Below, one piece after another: positions 16,809-26,311 of a stretch of DNA of 64,000 bases (the first letter of the stretch is position 1; each line of letters starts with the position of its first letter). The stretch is taken from assembly GCF_002735695.1 (NCBI RefSeq), contig NZ_PDZH01000002.1:18561-82560 (forward strand), written 5' to 3'. The position numbers and the translations under genes are program-made. Origin of the DNA: Chitinimonas sp. BJB300. Lineage in GTDB: Bacteria; Pseudomonadota; Gammaproteobacteria; Burkholderiales; Chitinimonadaceae. The notes under the pieces are model-generated. The model was not told the DNA's origin. It ran no database searches and saw only the letters and a list, made by a program, of their open reading frames with translations.

Positions 16809-19800
16809 ATGCAGACCATGCTCCCTTCTTTGTCCATCTTGGCTGGCTGCCGGTACTTGCTGCGAGGCTTGTTGGTGCTTGGCGTCTGTTGTTCTGCGAT
16901 GGCATTGGAAAGCAAGGGATTGGTGTTGGGTGACGCGGAGAATGAAGGCCTTTCGCTGCTGCCTTATCTGACCGTATTGGAAGACCGCGGCCAAACGATG
17001 ACGCTGGAGCAGGTGCGCACTGCAGATCGCAGCCATTTGTTCGAATCACGCTCGGGTGGTGGGCAGTCACTTAATTTTGGCCTGTCTCGCTCAGCGTTCT
17101 GGCTCAAACTGACATTACGCAACCCCAGCAATACATCGTTGGACCGATTGATTGAGATCGCCTACGCGCACCACGATAAGCTGGTTCTCTACCAACCGGG
17201 GCCAGATGGTCGTTACCATGGCTTGCATAGTGGCGGCGAGCTGCCATTTGCGGAGCGGCCGTATCCGAGCCGTTTTTTCGTATTGCCTGTGACCTTGCCG
17301 GCCGGTGCCGAGCAGACGCTTTATCTGCGTATGGCATCTGATTCGTCGATGGATATTCCCATCAAGCTCTGGTCCCATTCCGCCTTTGAACAGCACCAGC
17401 TCATAGACTATATCGGCCAAGCTTTGTATTTCGGCATGGCGATGGCGATGGGCCTGTTCAACCTGCTGCTCTTTTTGGTCCTGCGCGATCGTTCCTACCT
17501 GCTTTATGTTGGCTTTGTTGTTGCTGCGGCGTTGTCCCTGGCTTGCTACAACGGCGTCGCCTATGAATTTCTGTGGCCAGCTTCTCCCCGCTGGGCCAAG
17601 ACGTCCACCATGATATTTTTTGCCATGAGTACATGGTTGTTACTGCTGTTCATGCGCAATCTGCTCGAAACCGAACGGTATGTGCCTAGGTTTGATAAGG
17701 CTCTGAAGGTCTTTGCGTTGATAAATCCGCTGCAGGTGCTGGGTTTGATGTTGGCCTTCCGGTCTACCTTGCCGATTGCCATTTTGATTGATTCGGTCAC
17801 CATGCTGATGTTGCTGGTCACCAGCATCGCCTGCGTTTTCAAAGGCCAGCGCAGCGCCAAGTATTTTCTGGCTGCCTTTAGCTTCCTGATACTTGCCGCA
17901 GCTATGACTGGCATGCGCAGCTTTGGTGTTTTGCCGACCAACTTCCTCACCGTCAACGGCATGCAGTTTGGGTCTGCCTTGGAAATGCTGCTGTTGGCGT
18001 TTGCCTTGGCCGAACGCTTCAATGCGATACGGCTTGAGAAGGAAAAGGCCCAGGCCGAGGCATTGGCGGTGAATCTTGCATTGGTCGAGACCCTGCAATC
18101 GTCCGAACGGCTGTTGGAAGAGCGGGTGGAGCAGCGTACGCATGAACTCATTGAGGCGAATGAGCGTCTGCAGGAACAGGAAATGGCGCTACGCCATGCC
18201 ATGCACGTGGCGGAAGATGCATCGCGCTTGAAGTCCGAATTCCTGGCCAATATGAGCCATGAAATACGTACGCCGATGAATGCGGTGATCGGCATGGCTT
18301 TTCTGGCGTTGAAGACCGATTTGAGCGTCAAGCAGCGCGACTATGTGAGCAAGATCCACACTGCCGGCAATTCCCTGCTGTCCGTGATCAACGACGTGCT
18401 CGACTTCACCAAGATTGAAGCCGGCAAGCTGGATATGGAGCAAGTCAGCTTCTCACTTGATGAGGTATTGGGCAATGTCGCCACGGTGACAGCCCAGAAA
18501 GCCCAGGATAAGCAGCTCGAATACCTTTTCCAGATTCCACCTGAGGTGCCACGCCAATTGATTGGTGATCCCCTGCGCTTGGGGCAGGTATTGATCAACG
18601 TTGCCAATAACGCGATCAAGTTCACCGAGGAAGGGGAAATCCTCCTCAGTTGTCATGTATTGCACCAGACTCAGGCGGAGGTCGGCTTGGAGTTTGTGAT
18701 TCACGATACAGGCATAGGCATGACCGATAGCCAAGCTGCCAATCTTTTCCAGCCTTTTACGCAGGCAGATGGTTCTACCACGCGTAAATATGGTGGCACG
18801 GGGCTGGGGTTGGCGATCTGCAAGCGCTTGGTGAACATGATGGGTGGTGAGATTGGCCTTGAGAGTGCACCAGGAAAGGGGTCGACTTTCCATTTCACTA
18901 CTTGCTTTGGCCTTGCCAGTGCGACTCCCCCCATCAGCGCCGCCAATTTACAAGCATGGAAAGGTCTGAACGCATTGGTGGCTGACGACAACCACGTGGC
19001 CTGTGAAATATTGGTCGATGCATTGCAGACCCTGGGTATTCATGCAGATGTTGCATACGATGGTGCAGAAGCCTTGACGGCTATTAGGGAAGCGGACGCC
19101 AAGCATCCTTACCAGTTGGTGTTCTGTGACTGGAAAATGCCGCAGCTGGATGGCTTGGAGGTAGCGAAAGCGCTGCAGAAGCTGCATCTGCGACATAGGC
19201 CGAATTTTGTGCTGGTGACAGCATTTGGCCGCGAAGAGGTGCGCCAGCAGGCAGAGTTCGCCATGGTGGATGGCATCATGACCAAACCCATCAACCAAGC
19301 CAGCGTGGCGGAAACGCTTGCCTCGATATTGCATGCGCCGACCAAGGTGGTAATCGCAATGCCGAGTGCCCAGGAAAGCGTGCCGCGCTGGTCGGGTGAA
19401 CGCATATTGTTGGCCGAGGACAACGAGATCAATCAGCAGATTGCTATTGAATTGCTGCAAGGCGAGGGGTTGCAGATTGAAGTTGCCGAAACAGGTGTCG
19501 AGGCACTTACGATGTTGCAAACTCAGTCATCCGACTATTACCAGATGGTGCTGATGGATGTGCAGATGCCGGATATGGATGGCCACGAGGCAACAATTCA
19601 GATACGTTCGATGGCCCGTTTCAATGATTTGCCTATCCTCGCCATGACGGCACATGCGATGGTGGAAGAGCGTGAGCGTTGCCTGCTTGAAGGCATGCAG
19701 GATGTCATTACCAAACCGATTGATCCGCTGCGTATGTTCCTGACTTTGGAAAAATGGCTGCCGCCGCATAGTCATGCATCCGAGGCCAAACTTGCACCGC

Positions 19801-20228
19801 CGCAGGAGATAGACTCCGTGACAGAAGCGCCAAAGCCAGTGGTTGTAGCTGTGTCGCCCGATGAACCTAGCAAAACCGAAGTAGTGCTGAAGGGTTTTGA
19901 CACAGAAACAGCATTGCGCCGAATGGGCGGCCGGCTGGAGTTTTACCATCGCATGCTCGCCAAATTGCCCAAGACGCTGGGCAATAACAGCGCCCAGCTG
20001 CATGCTGCCTTGGCTGACGCCGATCGGGCCACTGCTGAACGTATAGCCCACACTACGCTGGGTGTGGCAGGGAATGTGGGGGCAGTGGAGCTGGCCGATA
20101 TTGCCCGTACGCTTGAACAAGCGCTGCACGATGGTAATGAAACAGAAGCCTTGTTGGGCGAATTCGATACGTGTCTGGCTGGTGTGTTGGCGCAGATCGA
20201 AGTGCAATTTCCGCAGCCCGCCAGCTAA
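16809..20228 (+). CDS. Hybrid sensor histidine kinase (7TMR-DISM, HisKA, HATPase, two REC, HPt)
   Basis: The product of about 1139 residues has a signal peptide, a periplasmic 7TMR-DISMED2 sensor (about residues 35-180), a seven-helix 7TMR-DISM membrane module (about 190-395), a coiled coil, HisKA with [13 protein letters not shown] (His484), and a HATPase with [13 protein letters not shown]. Two receiver domains follow, with phospho-Asp at about 774 ([10 protein letters not shown]) and 917 ([10 protein letters not shown]), then an HPt domain with His1081. It would run a phosphorelay from a periplasmic, perhaps carbohydrate-like, ligand. In the HPt motif the usual H-x-x-K-G lysine is replaced by leucine ([10 protein letters not shown]). 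The start is uncertain: ATG 16809, ATG 16818 or GTG 16737 are possible and none has a good Shine-Dalgarno. No separate output regulator gene adjoins it; divergent placement suggests a link to the GMC operon. Confidence 0.92.
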   Translation: MQTMLPSLSILAGCRYLLRGLLVLGVCCSAMALESKGLVLGDAENEGLSLLPYLTVLEDRGQTMTLEQVRTADRSHLFESRSGGGQSLNFGLSRSAFWLKLTLRNPSNTSLDRLIEIAYAHHDKLVLYQPGPDGRYHGLHSGGELPFAERPYPSRFFVLPVTLPAGAEQTLYLRMASDSSMDIPIKLWSHSAFEQHQLIDYIGQALYFGMAMAMGLFNLLLFLVLRDRSYLLYVGFVVAAALSLACYNGVAYEFLWPASPRWAKTSTMIFFAMSTWLLLLFMRNLLETERYVPRFDKALKVFALINPLQVLGLMLAFRSTLPIAILIDSVTMLMLLVTSIACVFKGQRSAKYFLAAFSFLILAAAMTGMRSFGVLPTNFLTVNGMQFGSALEMLLLAFALAERFNAIRLEKEKAQAEALAVNLALVETLQSSERLLEERVEQRTHELIEANERLQEQEMALRHAMHVAEDASRLKSEFLANMSHEIRTPMNAVIGMAFLALKTDLSVKQRDYVSKIHTAGNSLLSVINDVLDFTKIEAGKLDMEQVSFSLDEVLGNVATVTAQKAQDKQLEYLFQIPPEVPRQLIGDPLRLGQVLINVANNAIKFTEEGEILLSCHVLHQTQAEVGLEFVIHDTGIGMTDSQAANLFQPFTQADGSTTRKYGGTGLGLAICKRLVNMMGGEIGLESAPGKGSTFHFTTCFGLASATPPISAANLQAWKGLNALVADDNHVACEILVDALQTLGIHADVAYDGAEALTAIREADAKHPYQLVFCDWKMPQLDGLEVAKALQKLHLRHRPNFVLVTAFGREEVRQQAEFAMVDGIMTKPINQASVAETLASILHAPTKVVIAMPSAQESVPRWSGERILLAEDNEINQQIAIELLQGEGLQIEVAETGVEALTMLQTQSSDYYQMVLMDVQMPDMDGHEATIQIRSMARFNDLPILAMTAHAMVEERERCLLEGMQDVITKPIDPLRMFLTLEKWLPPHSHASEAKLAPPQEIDSVTEAPKPVVVAVSPDEPSKTEVVLKGFDTETALRRMGGRLEFYHRMLAKLPKTLGNNSAQLHAALADADRATAERIAHTTLGVAGNVGAVELADIARTLEQALHDGNETEALLGEFDTCLAGVLAQIEVQFPQPAS

Positions 20229-20279
20229 CCGCATGCGTGTGGCGGTGTTGAAAACAACACGCGTTGTTTAATTGGCTGC

Positions 20280-20308
20280 TTGACGGCCTTCGCTGCCAGA
20301 GGGACAAT
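20280..20308 (+). promoter_or_regulatory. Sigma70-like promoter
   Basis: TTGACG at 20280-20285 and GACAAT at 20303-20308 are separated by 17 bp. It lies 34 bp before the start codon of a 20-codon frame that has an optimal Shine-Dalgarno. It matches the consensus at 5 of 6 positions for the -35 box and 4 of 6 for the -10 box; it is untested. Confidence 0.4.
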
Positions 20309-20342
20309 CCGGGTTCCCTTCCCAACTCTACAGGAGATAGCG

Positions 20343-20405
20343 ATGACCAAATTTGACCTTTTCCTCCTGTCGGCCGTTGCTTCAGAACACGCTCAGCGTT
20401 CATAG
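20343..20405 (+). CDS. Possible 20-residue peptide (leader or small protein)
   Basis: The ATG is preceded by CAGGAG with a 6-base spacer and by a plausible promoter at 20280. The peptide starts MTKFDLFLLSAVASEH and ends at TAG 20403-20405. It has a hydrophobic centre (DLFLLSAVA) and no known relatives that I can name. The coupling of promoter, ribosome-binding site and frame is the only support. Confidence 0.3.
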   Translation: MTKFDLFLLSAVASEHAQRS

Positions 20406-20921
20406 CGTCCCTCCGGGCCAATGCGCTGCCGGAAAAAGTGTGCAAGCTAGGCAAGTGCTCGTTTTCGCTGTTTAGCGAGTTTATTCCTCAAGCACTCTCT
20501 TTCCTGTGTCTATGCCGCGTGTAACAGCCTCATCGGTTGTTCGCAGCAGATACCTAAGCGTGTTCCAAGCTGCCTCTCGCCCCTTGCTTGCCATGTACCG
20601 TCATGTCGCAGGGCACCCCTAAAACTTCGTCTTCGCTGTGATACGGCGTCGAAAAAATATCGTCGGGCAAAACCCGCCCAAACTGCATCGGTATTTTTTG
20701 TTTACAGCATTGTTTTGGCTGTAGTCGAAGTTCTTCGAGTCCCCTTGTAATGCATCTCTGCAAGCTAGGCGCGTAGTCCCTGCCGTTGCTCGGCCGACTT
20801 CCGTGTTTTTCGTGCTATGCGCTTTACGCGCCATGGCGGGGCCGACGCATGTCGTTGGCGAATGGCAAAGATGATGGCTGTGACAGGGTCTGATTCGTGC
20901 CGCTTCTGGACGATAAGACAA

Positions 20922-21995
20922 ATGAACGAGTTCGATTTCGAAACCCTGTGTGCAATCGGTTTGAACCATAACCTGGCTACGCAATGGTTTTCCCTGCCGC
21001 AAGCCGAGACTTGCAGCCTGATGCGGGTCATCGAGGTGCAACGCGACTGGTTGCATGTACACGATGGCCATACCGAGTACGCCGGCCGCGTCTTGCCGGC
21101 GTTATCGGCGGAACTGTACGCCGCAGGCACGGGTTTGGCAGTCGGTGATTGGGTTGGGGTAAAGGCCCAACCGCAAGGGGAATGGTGGGTGCATTGCCAG
21201 CTGGCACCCCAAAGCCACCTGGCTCGCCGAGCCAATGATGGCCGACGTCAGCCGTTGGCAAGCAATATCGACACGGCATTGCTGGTGATGGGTTTGGACC
21301 ATGACTTCAACCTGCGGCGTATTGAGCGTTATCTGGCGTTAGTGCAGGCCGCGGGGGTGATGGGTGTAGTGGTATTCACCAAGGTGGATATCGGCCACGA
21401 GGTGGAGGCACGCATGGCCCAACTGCATGAACGCCTACCACGCAATGTGCCAACTTATGCGGTAAATGCATTGGCTTTGGCCACACAGCAGGAGCTTGCG
21501 CCATGGCTAGGGAGGGGCCAAACCTTGGTCCTATTGGGTTCCTCAGGTGCCGGGAAATCCACACTGACCAATACCCTGAGTGGCAGCAGCGTGCAGCAAA
21601 CCGGTGGTCTACGGCAGGGGGATGGACGAGGACGGCATACCACTACCGCCCGGTCGCTGCATCTTTGCCCAGAAGGCGCATGCATTATCGACACGCCGGG
21701 TTTGCGGACATGGCGACCCGATGCGGATGCAGACAGTTTGGCGGCGACTTTTGAGGACATTGAGGCGCTGGCTCAGCACTGTCATTTTCGTGATTGCCAG
21801 CATGGTGATGAACCTGGCTGCGCGGTAAGGGATGTCATACCCGCAGACCGTCTACTCAATTATCACAAACTATTACGTGAGGTTCGCCGTAGCCAGCAGA
21901 CACCGTTGGAGCGTAAAGCCCAGCAGGCGAAATGGAAGGTAATCGGCAAGGCAGGCAAGCAACGTAATCAAGAAAAACGACGAGGAAATTTATGA
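20922..21995 (+). CDS. rsgA: Ribosome small-subunit-dependent GTPase
   Basis: RsgA is a circularly permuted GTPase that assists late 30S maturation. The 357-residue protein has an OB-like N-terminal domain (about residues 30-95), G4-type FTKVDI, G1-type [13 protein letters not shown]2-type GRGRHTTTARSLHL and G3-type DTPGL, in the permuted order typical of the family. A C-terminal zinc-binding CHFRDCQHGDEPGCAV follows. The chosen start is ATG 20922 (MNEFDFETL); upstream in-frame codons look non-coding. A small frame starts within its stop codon (ATGA overlap). Confidence 0.95.
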   Translation: MNEFDFETLCAIGLNHNLATQWFSLPQAETCSLMRVIEVQRDWLHVHDGHTEYAGRVLPALSAELYAAGTGLAVGDWVGVKAQPQGEWWVHCQLAPQSHLARRANDGRRQPLASNIDTALLVMGLDHDFNLRRIERYLALVQAAGVMGVVVFTKVDIGHEVEARMAQLHERLPRNVPTYAVNALALATQQELAPWLGRGQTLVLLGSSGAGKSTLTNTLSGSSVQQTGGLRQGDGRGRHTTTARSLHLCPEGACIIDTPGLRTWRPDADADSLAATFEDIEALAQHCHFRDCQHGDEPGCAVRDVIPADRLLNYHKLLREVRRSQQTPLERKAQQAKWKVIGKAGKQRNQEKRRGNL

Positions 21996-22180
21996 TCAGT
22001 CAATTGCAAATGAAGATGTTTAGACCGAAAGCCAAGGCGGCTTTGGTTAAGACTGAGGCCGCCAGGAAGCTTGGCCACCATGCTGTGGTGGGCACAACGG
22101 CGAGTGAAAGCCAGGAAAGAATCGTACGGGAAGAGAACCAAGTCCTGCAGGCGAATGCACTGATGTTTCGCTACTGGTAA
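21992..22180 (+). CDS. Small basic hypothetical protein coupled to rsgA
   Basis: The ATG overlaps the rsgA stop as ATGA and is preceded by GAGGAAATTT, a good Shine-Dalgarno. The 62-residue product is charged and Ala/Lys-rich at the N-terminus (MFRPKAKAALVKTEAARKLG) and acidic in the middle. I do not recognise it. The overlap and ribosome-binding site favour translation; lack of known relatives keeps confidence modest. Confidence 0.42.
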   Translation: MISQLQMKMFRPKAKAALVKTEAARKLGHHAVVGTTASESQERIVREENQVLQANALMFRYW

Positions 22181-22249
22181 TTTGCCCATACATGGCACAA
22201 ACTCGGATACGTGTTATGGCAAGGCAATGGGGTAAGGTGCTGTTGCTGG

Positions 22250-22416
22250 TGGTACTTCCTCCTTGCCTTGCCATAGCTCGCGAGACTTTTGACAGGTTCT
22301 TACTGCGCAGCTGTGATCAGGGCTCATGTGCTGCTCGAAATCCTTATGTACATTCCGGTTTCTGTGCTGTGCTTCACCCTGCTGACAGCTGCTCGTGACA
22401 GATCGTAAACAGGCTC
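22250..22416 (+). repeat. Composite of truncated family A (A6) and family B (B2) elements
   Basis: The right end of family A (GCTCGCGAGACTTTTGACAG, ending at 22299) runs into TTA at 22300-22302. That is followed by family B from TACTGCGCAGCTGTGATC to the inverted end GATCGTAAACAGGCTC and TAA (22417-22419). The left part of A and the left terminus of B are missing. Confidence 0.75.
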
Positions 22417-22451
22417 TAAGGACATACTCATTCAACTCCAGGGCCGTTAAC

Positions 22452-22853
22452 CTAGGGTTTTAGCTTGGCGAGGCGGTCTCGTTCCGCTTGCAGGATATAG
22501 CGTTGGATTAGGTTCTGCGCCGGTGTGCCCAGATTGAGAAACTGGGCCCCGCTGCGAGTGGTGCGAATACCATTGCGCAAAGTGATGTCATTGACGACAC
22601 GAATCTCTATATCGGCAACCAGCGTGCCAAGTTTGGGTAGTTCGATACGAATGCCACGGTACTTTACCCCAGGCCGAAGCAAGAGGCCGGGCATATAGCC
22701 AAGGATACCGAGACCACCGGCGCTCAAGTCCACCAAATCGATTTCCACTTCGTCGCCCTGCACGGGTACAAAGCAGGACAAAGGTGCAACTTCCAAGGTC
22801 ATCAGCCGATAGTACGCACGCCTTTGCTCGGGCGTCTGGTCGTGTTGGCTCAT
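22452..22853 (-). CDS. PilZ-domain cyclic di-GMP binding protein
   Basis: The 133-residue protein has the two PilZ signature elements: an arginine-containing RRAYYRL near residue 11 and DLSAGGLGILGY about 30 residues later, which matches D/N-x-S-x-x-G. PilZ proteins bind cyclic di-GMP and modulate motility, pili or polysaccharide synthesis. The start ATG 22853 was chosen because GGAG lies 7 bases upstream; ATG 22859 would be too close to it. A diguanylate cyclase is encoded at 10224. No flagellar or pilus gene adjoins. Confidence 0.82.
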   Translation of the reverse strand: MSQHDQTPEQRRAYYRLMTLEVAPLSCFVPVQGDEVEIDLVDLSAGGLGILGYMPGLLLRPGVKYRGIRIELPKLGTLVADIEIRVVNDITLRNGIRTTRSGAQFLNLGTPAQNLIQRYILQAERDRLAKLKP

Positions 22854-22916
22854 GCGCATGCTCCAGAATTGGGGGCTATTGGGAATTGTAGTGCAGGGCC
22901 ATGGCGCTTGGCGGCT

Positions 22917-22946
22917 GAAAAGAAGCACCCCGCTTCAGCGGGGTGA
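22917..22946 (-). terminator. Rho-independent terminator of the porin gene
   Basis: A perfect 8-bp stem CACCCCGC/GCGGGGTG with TTCA loop lies at 22926-22945, followed on the minus strand by CTTCTTTT. It sits 31 bp past the porin stop codon. Confidence 0.85.
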
Positions 22947-22976
22947 TGGTGTGACAGATCAACCAATCCTTGGTGT

Positions 22977-24026
22977 TTAGAACAGGTGAATCAGACCCGT
23001 TGTCCAAGTGCTGTTCTTGCGTGCAGTGGCGGCTTGTCCTGCGGAGGTTTGAAGCAGGCCACCTGCATTCTGGTCATTTTTAGCTTGTGTGAACTCGGTG
23101 TAGACAATGCTGCGCTTGGACAGAGCGTAATCAACCCCCAATGCCCAGTAGGTGCCGCCGGTATCACTAAGTGTTCCCGAACTTTTGATGTTGCCGAGTT
23201 TGGTGAAGCCAAGGCGCGCAGTGAGATCACCAAATGGTTGGGTGATGACGGTGATGAAACTATTTCGCTTAAGAGATACGCCAGAGACGTTGACTTGCGC
23301 ACGCCGTACGGCAACCTTCAGGTTGGTGCCCATTGGCAAGGTGTAACCACCGCCAAACAGGTAGTTTTTGACGGTAGTGCCTGCTACCGGTGTCTTGGTG
23401 CCATCTGCGCCATTATTGGTAGGGTCCAAGTCCTTTTGGTTTTCAAAAGCAAACACGGCGGTGATGGGGCCACCTGCGTAGTCGATAGCGCCAATGACGG
23501 CACGGGGTGATACACCGCTGGTCTTGCCTTCCATATCGGCATATTGCAGCTTGCCAGTGAAGCCCGAGATAGAGGGTGATTCGTAAGCGATACTATTGCT
23601 AATGCGGTAGTAGGCACCATCGATCAGCAAGCTGTTGATCATGGTCGAATTGCCATTAAAGCCATCAAAGCCTTCCTGGGCCAGATCGAAGTAAGTCTTG
23701 CCACGACCTAGCTTGGCCTTACCCCAGCTGTCAGCCTTGAAGCCGAGCCAGCCTTCACGATTTGCAAACCCCGCTTTGCTGGCGTCATCCATCGCTACTT
23801 TGCTCTCAATCTGGAAGAACGCCTTCAAGCCGCCGTCCAACGCCTCTTCACCCTTGAAACCAATGCGTGACCCAGTGTCTTCCACCAGCATCTTGGTGGT
23901 AACGCCATCGTTGGCCCGGGTAACAGCAAGCTGGGCAATACCGTAGATAACGACATTATCATCGGCATGTACTGCCTGTGCTGCAAACAGACTGGCGAGA
24001 ACGGCAGCAATTGCGGTGAATTTCAT
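22977..24026 (-). CDS. Outer-membrane general porin (Neisseria/OmpC-like)
   Basis: The 349-residue precursor has a signal peptide cut after AVHA and the first strand DNVVIYGIAQLAVTRA. It also has the porin hallmark SRIGFKGEEALDGGLKAFFQIE and a terminal aromatic residue (TTGLIHLF), which serves as the outer-membrane assembly signal. It would form a trimeric 16-strand beta-barrel that lets small solutes diffuse. AGGAG precedes the ATG, and a strong terminator follows, so it is monocistronic. Confidence 0.94.
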   Translation of the reverse strand: MKFTAIAAVLASLFAAQAVHADDNVVIYGIAQLAVTRANDGVTTKMLVEDTGSRIGFKGEEALDGGLKAFFQIESKVAMDDASKAGFANREGWLGFKADSWGKAKLGRGKTYFDLAQEGFDGFNGNSTMINSLLIDGAYYRISNSIAYESPSISGFTGKLQYADMEGKTSGVSPRAVIGAIDYAGGPITAVFAFENQKDLDPTNNGADGTKTPVAGTTVKNYLFGGGYTLPMGTNLKVAVRRAQVNVSGVSLKRNSFITVITQPFGDLTARLGFTKLGNIKSSGTLSDTGGTYWALGVDYALSKRSIVYTEFTQAKNDQNAGGLLQTSAGQAATARKNSTWTTGLIHLF

Positions 24027-24698
24027 TCGGAAGCTCCTGATTATCTTTTGTTGCGTCAGTTGATGGCGGATTGGCAGGACGCTTTAACCCACGTTACCTG
24101 TACAGGAAATTAGGACAGGCGCAAGCGTGCTATCGGCAGTCCATTGTTCGGCGCGAATGAATGCAGGCTGCATTAGGGAAATCCCGGGGGTTAATTTGAA
24201 AAGCATGAAAACTACGTGCCCACGGTCAGCTAATTGGGTGTCAAACCGCCGGCTAAACCGCACCTATGAAGGGTTTCCGGTGTTCTTTTCAGTAGTGGAT
24301 GTACTTTGGGCTTACAGCGTCGAACGGGACATTTCGCATCAGATTTTGTTGCAAATATACAAATTGTTGCTTTTTTGTTATTGAAACTGATGTGAAATTT
24401 CGCGAGCTAACCAAAGACAGCCTTACAACTGGTTTACGATCTGTCGCGAGCAGTCGTCAGCGCAGCGCAGAAACCGGAATGTACGCTGGTACATGAGGAC
24501 TTCGAGCAGCACATGAGCCCTGATCATGGCTGCGCAGTAAGTTCGTAAACAAGTTCTTAGAACTTGTTTTACCTCGCTTGGTTTGGGACTAAGCCTTGTT
24601 GACGTTACCTAGCGTGCTACAGGCGGCATTAGTCGTAAGCACAGGACTTTGGCTTAGGCGAGACGGGAGGGAGAATACCAGTCAGGCAGCAGATGGCT
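24027..24698. other. Intergenic stretch between porin and mtfA, with a family B repeat
   Basis: It should carry the porin promoter near 24050-24110. A reversed family B element occupies 24426-24556. The remainder (24110-24420 and 24575-24698) has no recognisable gene. Confidence 0.45.
24426..24556 (-). repeat. Family B MITE-like element, copy B3 (reversed)
   Basis: The 131-bp copy lies in the minus orientation, flanked by TTA at 24423-24425 and 24557-24559. The right end forms a near-perfect palindrome AAACAAGTTCTTAGAACTTGTTT with the following bases, as if another element end starts at 24560. Confidence 0.75.
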
Positions 24699-25475
24699 TC
24701 AATAGAGCCCGGCGGGTTCAATCAGCGGCAGCCGCTCGCCCGGGTCTTGCCGATAAAATTGGCGCAGTTGCTCGTAAATGGCTGGGTATTGGTCGTGCAG
24801 CAAGTGGGGGAGTTCGAAGAAGTATTCGGATAGCACCGCAAAAAATTCAGCAGGATTCTCAGCGGCGTAGGGGTCGATGGAAACGGCCTCACCCTGTGCG
24901 ATTCGTCCTGAAAAATCGGCAAAGCCTGCTTCAAAGGCGCGTGTCCAGTCGGCAGCGTGCATGCTGGCATGCAGGGGTGGAAAGCCATTGGCCGTGCCAT
25001 TCATCATATCGAGCTTGTGCGCGCATTCATGGATGACAACATTTCTGCCGTCCAGAGCCGGCCCGCGTTGGGCATCGGGCCAAGCCAACAATATAGGGCC
25101 ATCCTGGCGTGCTTGGCCTGCTATTACCCATTCACCTTCATGCACCAGTCCGGCTTGGTCGTGCCAGGGGATGCGGCTGACAAATGCCGTGGGGTAAAGA
25201 ATGATTTCTTTCCAGTCGGCATAGGCCTTGTCGCCCAGGTTGATAATGGGCAGGCAGGCTTGCGCGGCAACTTGCAGCAACCGGCGTTGGCTCAGGGCAA
25301 AGCCTTGTACGCCGTGGAAGACCTTGTGGGCGAGGAAGTGACGCATGCGGGCTTCCAGCCGCCACCATTCACAGTCACTTAATCCTGCGAGCAATGGCAT
25401 TTGCCGGCCCAGTTCGGGCCAGGCGGGGTTGGCGAGCGGATCGGCCGGAGGGGTGCGGCGCAACAAGTTCAGCAT
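24699..25475 (-). CDS. mtfA: MtfA-like zinc-dependent peptidase
   Basis: The 258-residue protein matches the MtfA (DgsA anti-repressor) family. It has VFHGVQGFALSQRRLLQVAAQ, the long central region up to WHDQAG, and a metalloprotease helix VVIHECAHKLDMMNGTANG with HExxH-type zinc ligands, plus AENPAEFFAVLSEYFFE, which supplies the third ligand region. MtfA proteins are zinc aminopeptidases; E. coli MtfA also binds Mlc. Here it starts only 29 bp after the bufC-like gene and may be co-transcribed with the bufferin operon. No mlc or ptsG gene is nearby. Confidence 0.93.
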   Translation of the reverse strand: MLNLLRRTPPADPLANPAWPELGRQMPLLAGLSDCEWWRLEARMRHFLAHKVFHGVQGFALSQRRLLQVAAQACLPIINLGDKAYADWKEIILYPTAFVSRIPWHDQAGLVHEGEWVIAGQARQDGPILLAWPDAQRGPALDGRNVVIHECAHKLDMMNGTANGFPPLHASMHAADWTRAFEAGFADFSGRIAQGEAVSIDPYAAENPAEFFAVLSEYFFELPHLLHDQYPAIYEQLRQFYRQDPGERLPLIEPAGLY

Positions 25476-25504
25476 GAGTACTATCCAAGTTTGGCAACTG
25501 GACC

Positions 25505-26311
25505 TTAGATGCTGGCGGGGTGGGTAATCTCAACTACCGTTTGTAGGTTGCTGATCCAACCATCGTGCAGCCATTGGCTTAACAGTGCAACGGCGCGATT
25601 GGGTGCTTCATCGGCGGAATGCCAAGCCAACAAGGCTGCGCAGGCATCGCCGAAGGGTTGCCCGGCCTGCATACTCAGGAGCAAAGCCGCTTCATCGTCT
25701 GCCAACGATCGATAGCAAGGCTGTAAGGAGTCGCGCCATATTGCCCAATAGCTTGGTATGGTTTGCGGGTCTGGCGGAGCCTCATCGGCATCCAGCGCGC
25801 GCCAAATCGCCAGCGTATTCCAGTTGAACGCCATTACGCTCAGGCTGGGATGCCAGTTGGGTTGTATTTCCTGCCAGTCTTCATCTGCCAAGGTACTGAG
25901 GATGGCTGGACCAGGTGTGGAGGTGTCGGCTGCATCGAAGGCGAGCCCCAATGCCCACTCGAAACGCGCCAACTCGGCGAAGGCTGGGACATCGGCATAA
26001 GGCGTCTGATTGTCGAGCAGCACCGCTAGCTGGTCACCAAACCAACGGATATTCGGCTGACGTGACGGTTGGGTGTCAAGATAGCGCCGTGTCAACGCCA
26101 GAAAATCGTCGTCACCTAACAACAAATGCAGCTTGGGATAGTTGCTGCGCAGGGCCTCGTCCAGCCGCAAGAGGTAGGCGTCCGCATAGATGCCAATTCG
26201 AATAGGGCGTGGTACAGCTGCGGTTTCCAAGATCAAGTCATTCAGCATGTCACTGCCATGGCGGATAGTCTGCGCCACCCTTTTTTGCAGACGGGCCAGT
26301 TGGGTATTCAT
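25505..26311 (-). CDS. bufC: DUF2063 RiPP partner protein (BufC/HvfC-like)
   Basis: The 268-residue protein begins with the DUF2063 domain: [20 protein letters not shown], then [18 protein letters not shown] and the [18 protein letters not shown] segment (about residues 23-105). In RiPP clusters DUF2063 proteins act with the DUF692 iron enzyme to bind and deliver the precursor peptide. Its ATG overlaps the bufB-like stop codon by 4 bp (ATGA), the tight coupling expected of an enzyme/partner pair. The C-terminal half (about 110-268) is a variable, Trp-rich region. Confidence 0.88.
   Translation of the reverse strand: MNTQLARLQKRVAQTIRHGSDMLNDLILETAAVPRPIRIGIYADAYLLRLDEALRSNYPKLHLLLGDDDFLALTRRYLDTQPSRQPNIRWFGDQLAVLLDNQTPYADVPAFAELARFEWALGLAFDAADTSTPGPAILSTLADEDWQEIQPNWHPSLSVMAFNWNTLAIWRALDADEAPPDPQTIPSYWAIWRDSLQPCYRSLADDEAALLLSMQAGQPFGDACAALLAWHSADEAPNRAVALLSQWLHDGWISNLQTVVEITHPASI

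Larger units (their letters stand above)
20229..20921. other. Long intergenic stretch between kinase gene and rsgA
   Basis: Apart from the 20-codon frame at 20343 and its promoter-like sequence, I recognise nothing in it. A 12-base sequence, TGCAAGCTAGGC, occurs twice (near 20441 and 20760). No terminator with a clear T-run was seen after the kinase gene; a short dyad AACAACACGCGTTGTT lies at about 20254. Confidence 0.4.

Noticed and set aside
17561..18331. 256-codon open frame on the minus strand inside the hybrid kinase
   Set aside because: The kinase frame carries clear membrane and HisKA motifs across the same bases; the antisense frame has none.
24127..24384. 85-codon plus-strand frame upstream of the porin
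   Set aside because: It overlaps the probable porin promoter region, has poor coding character and no ribosome-binding site.
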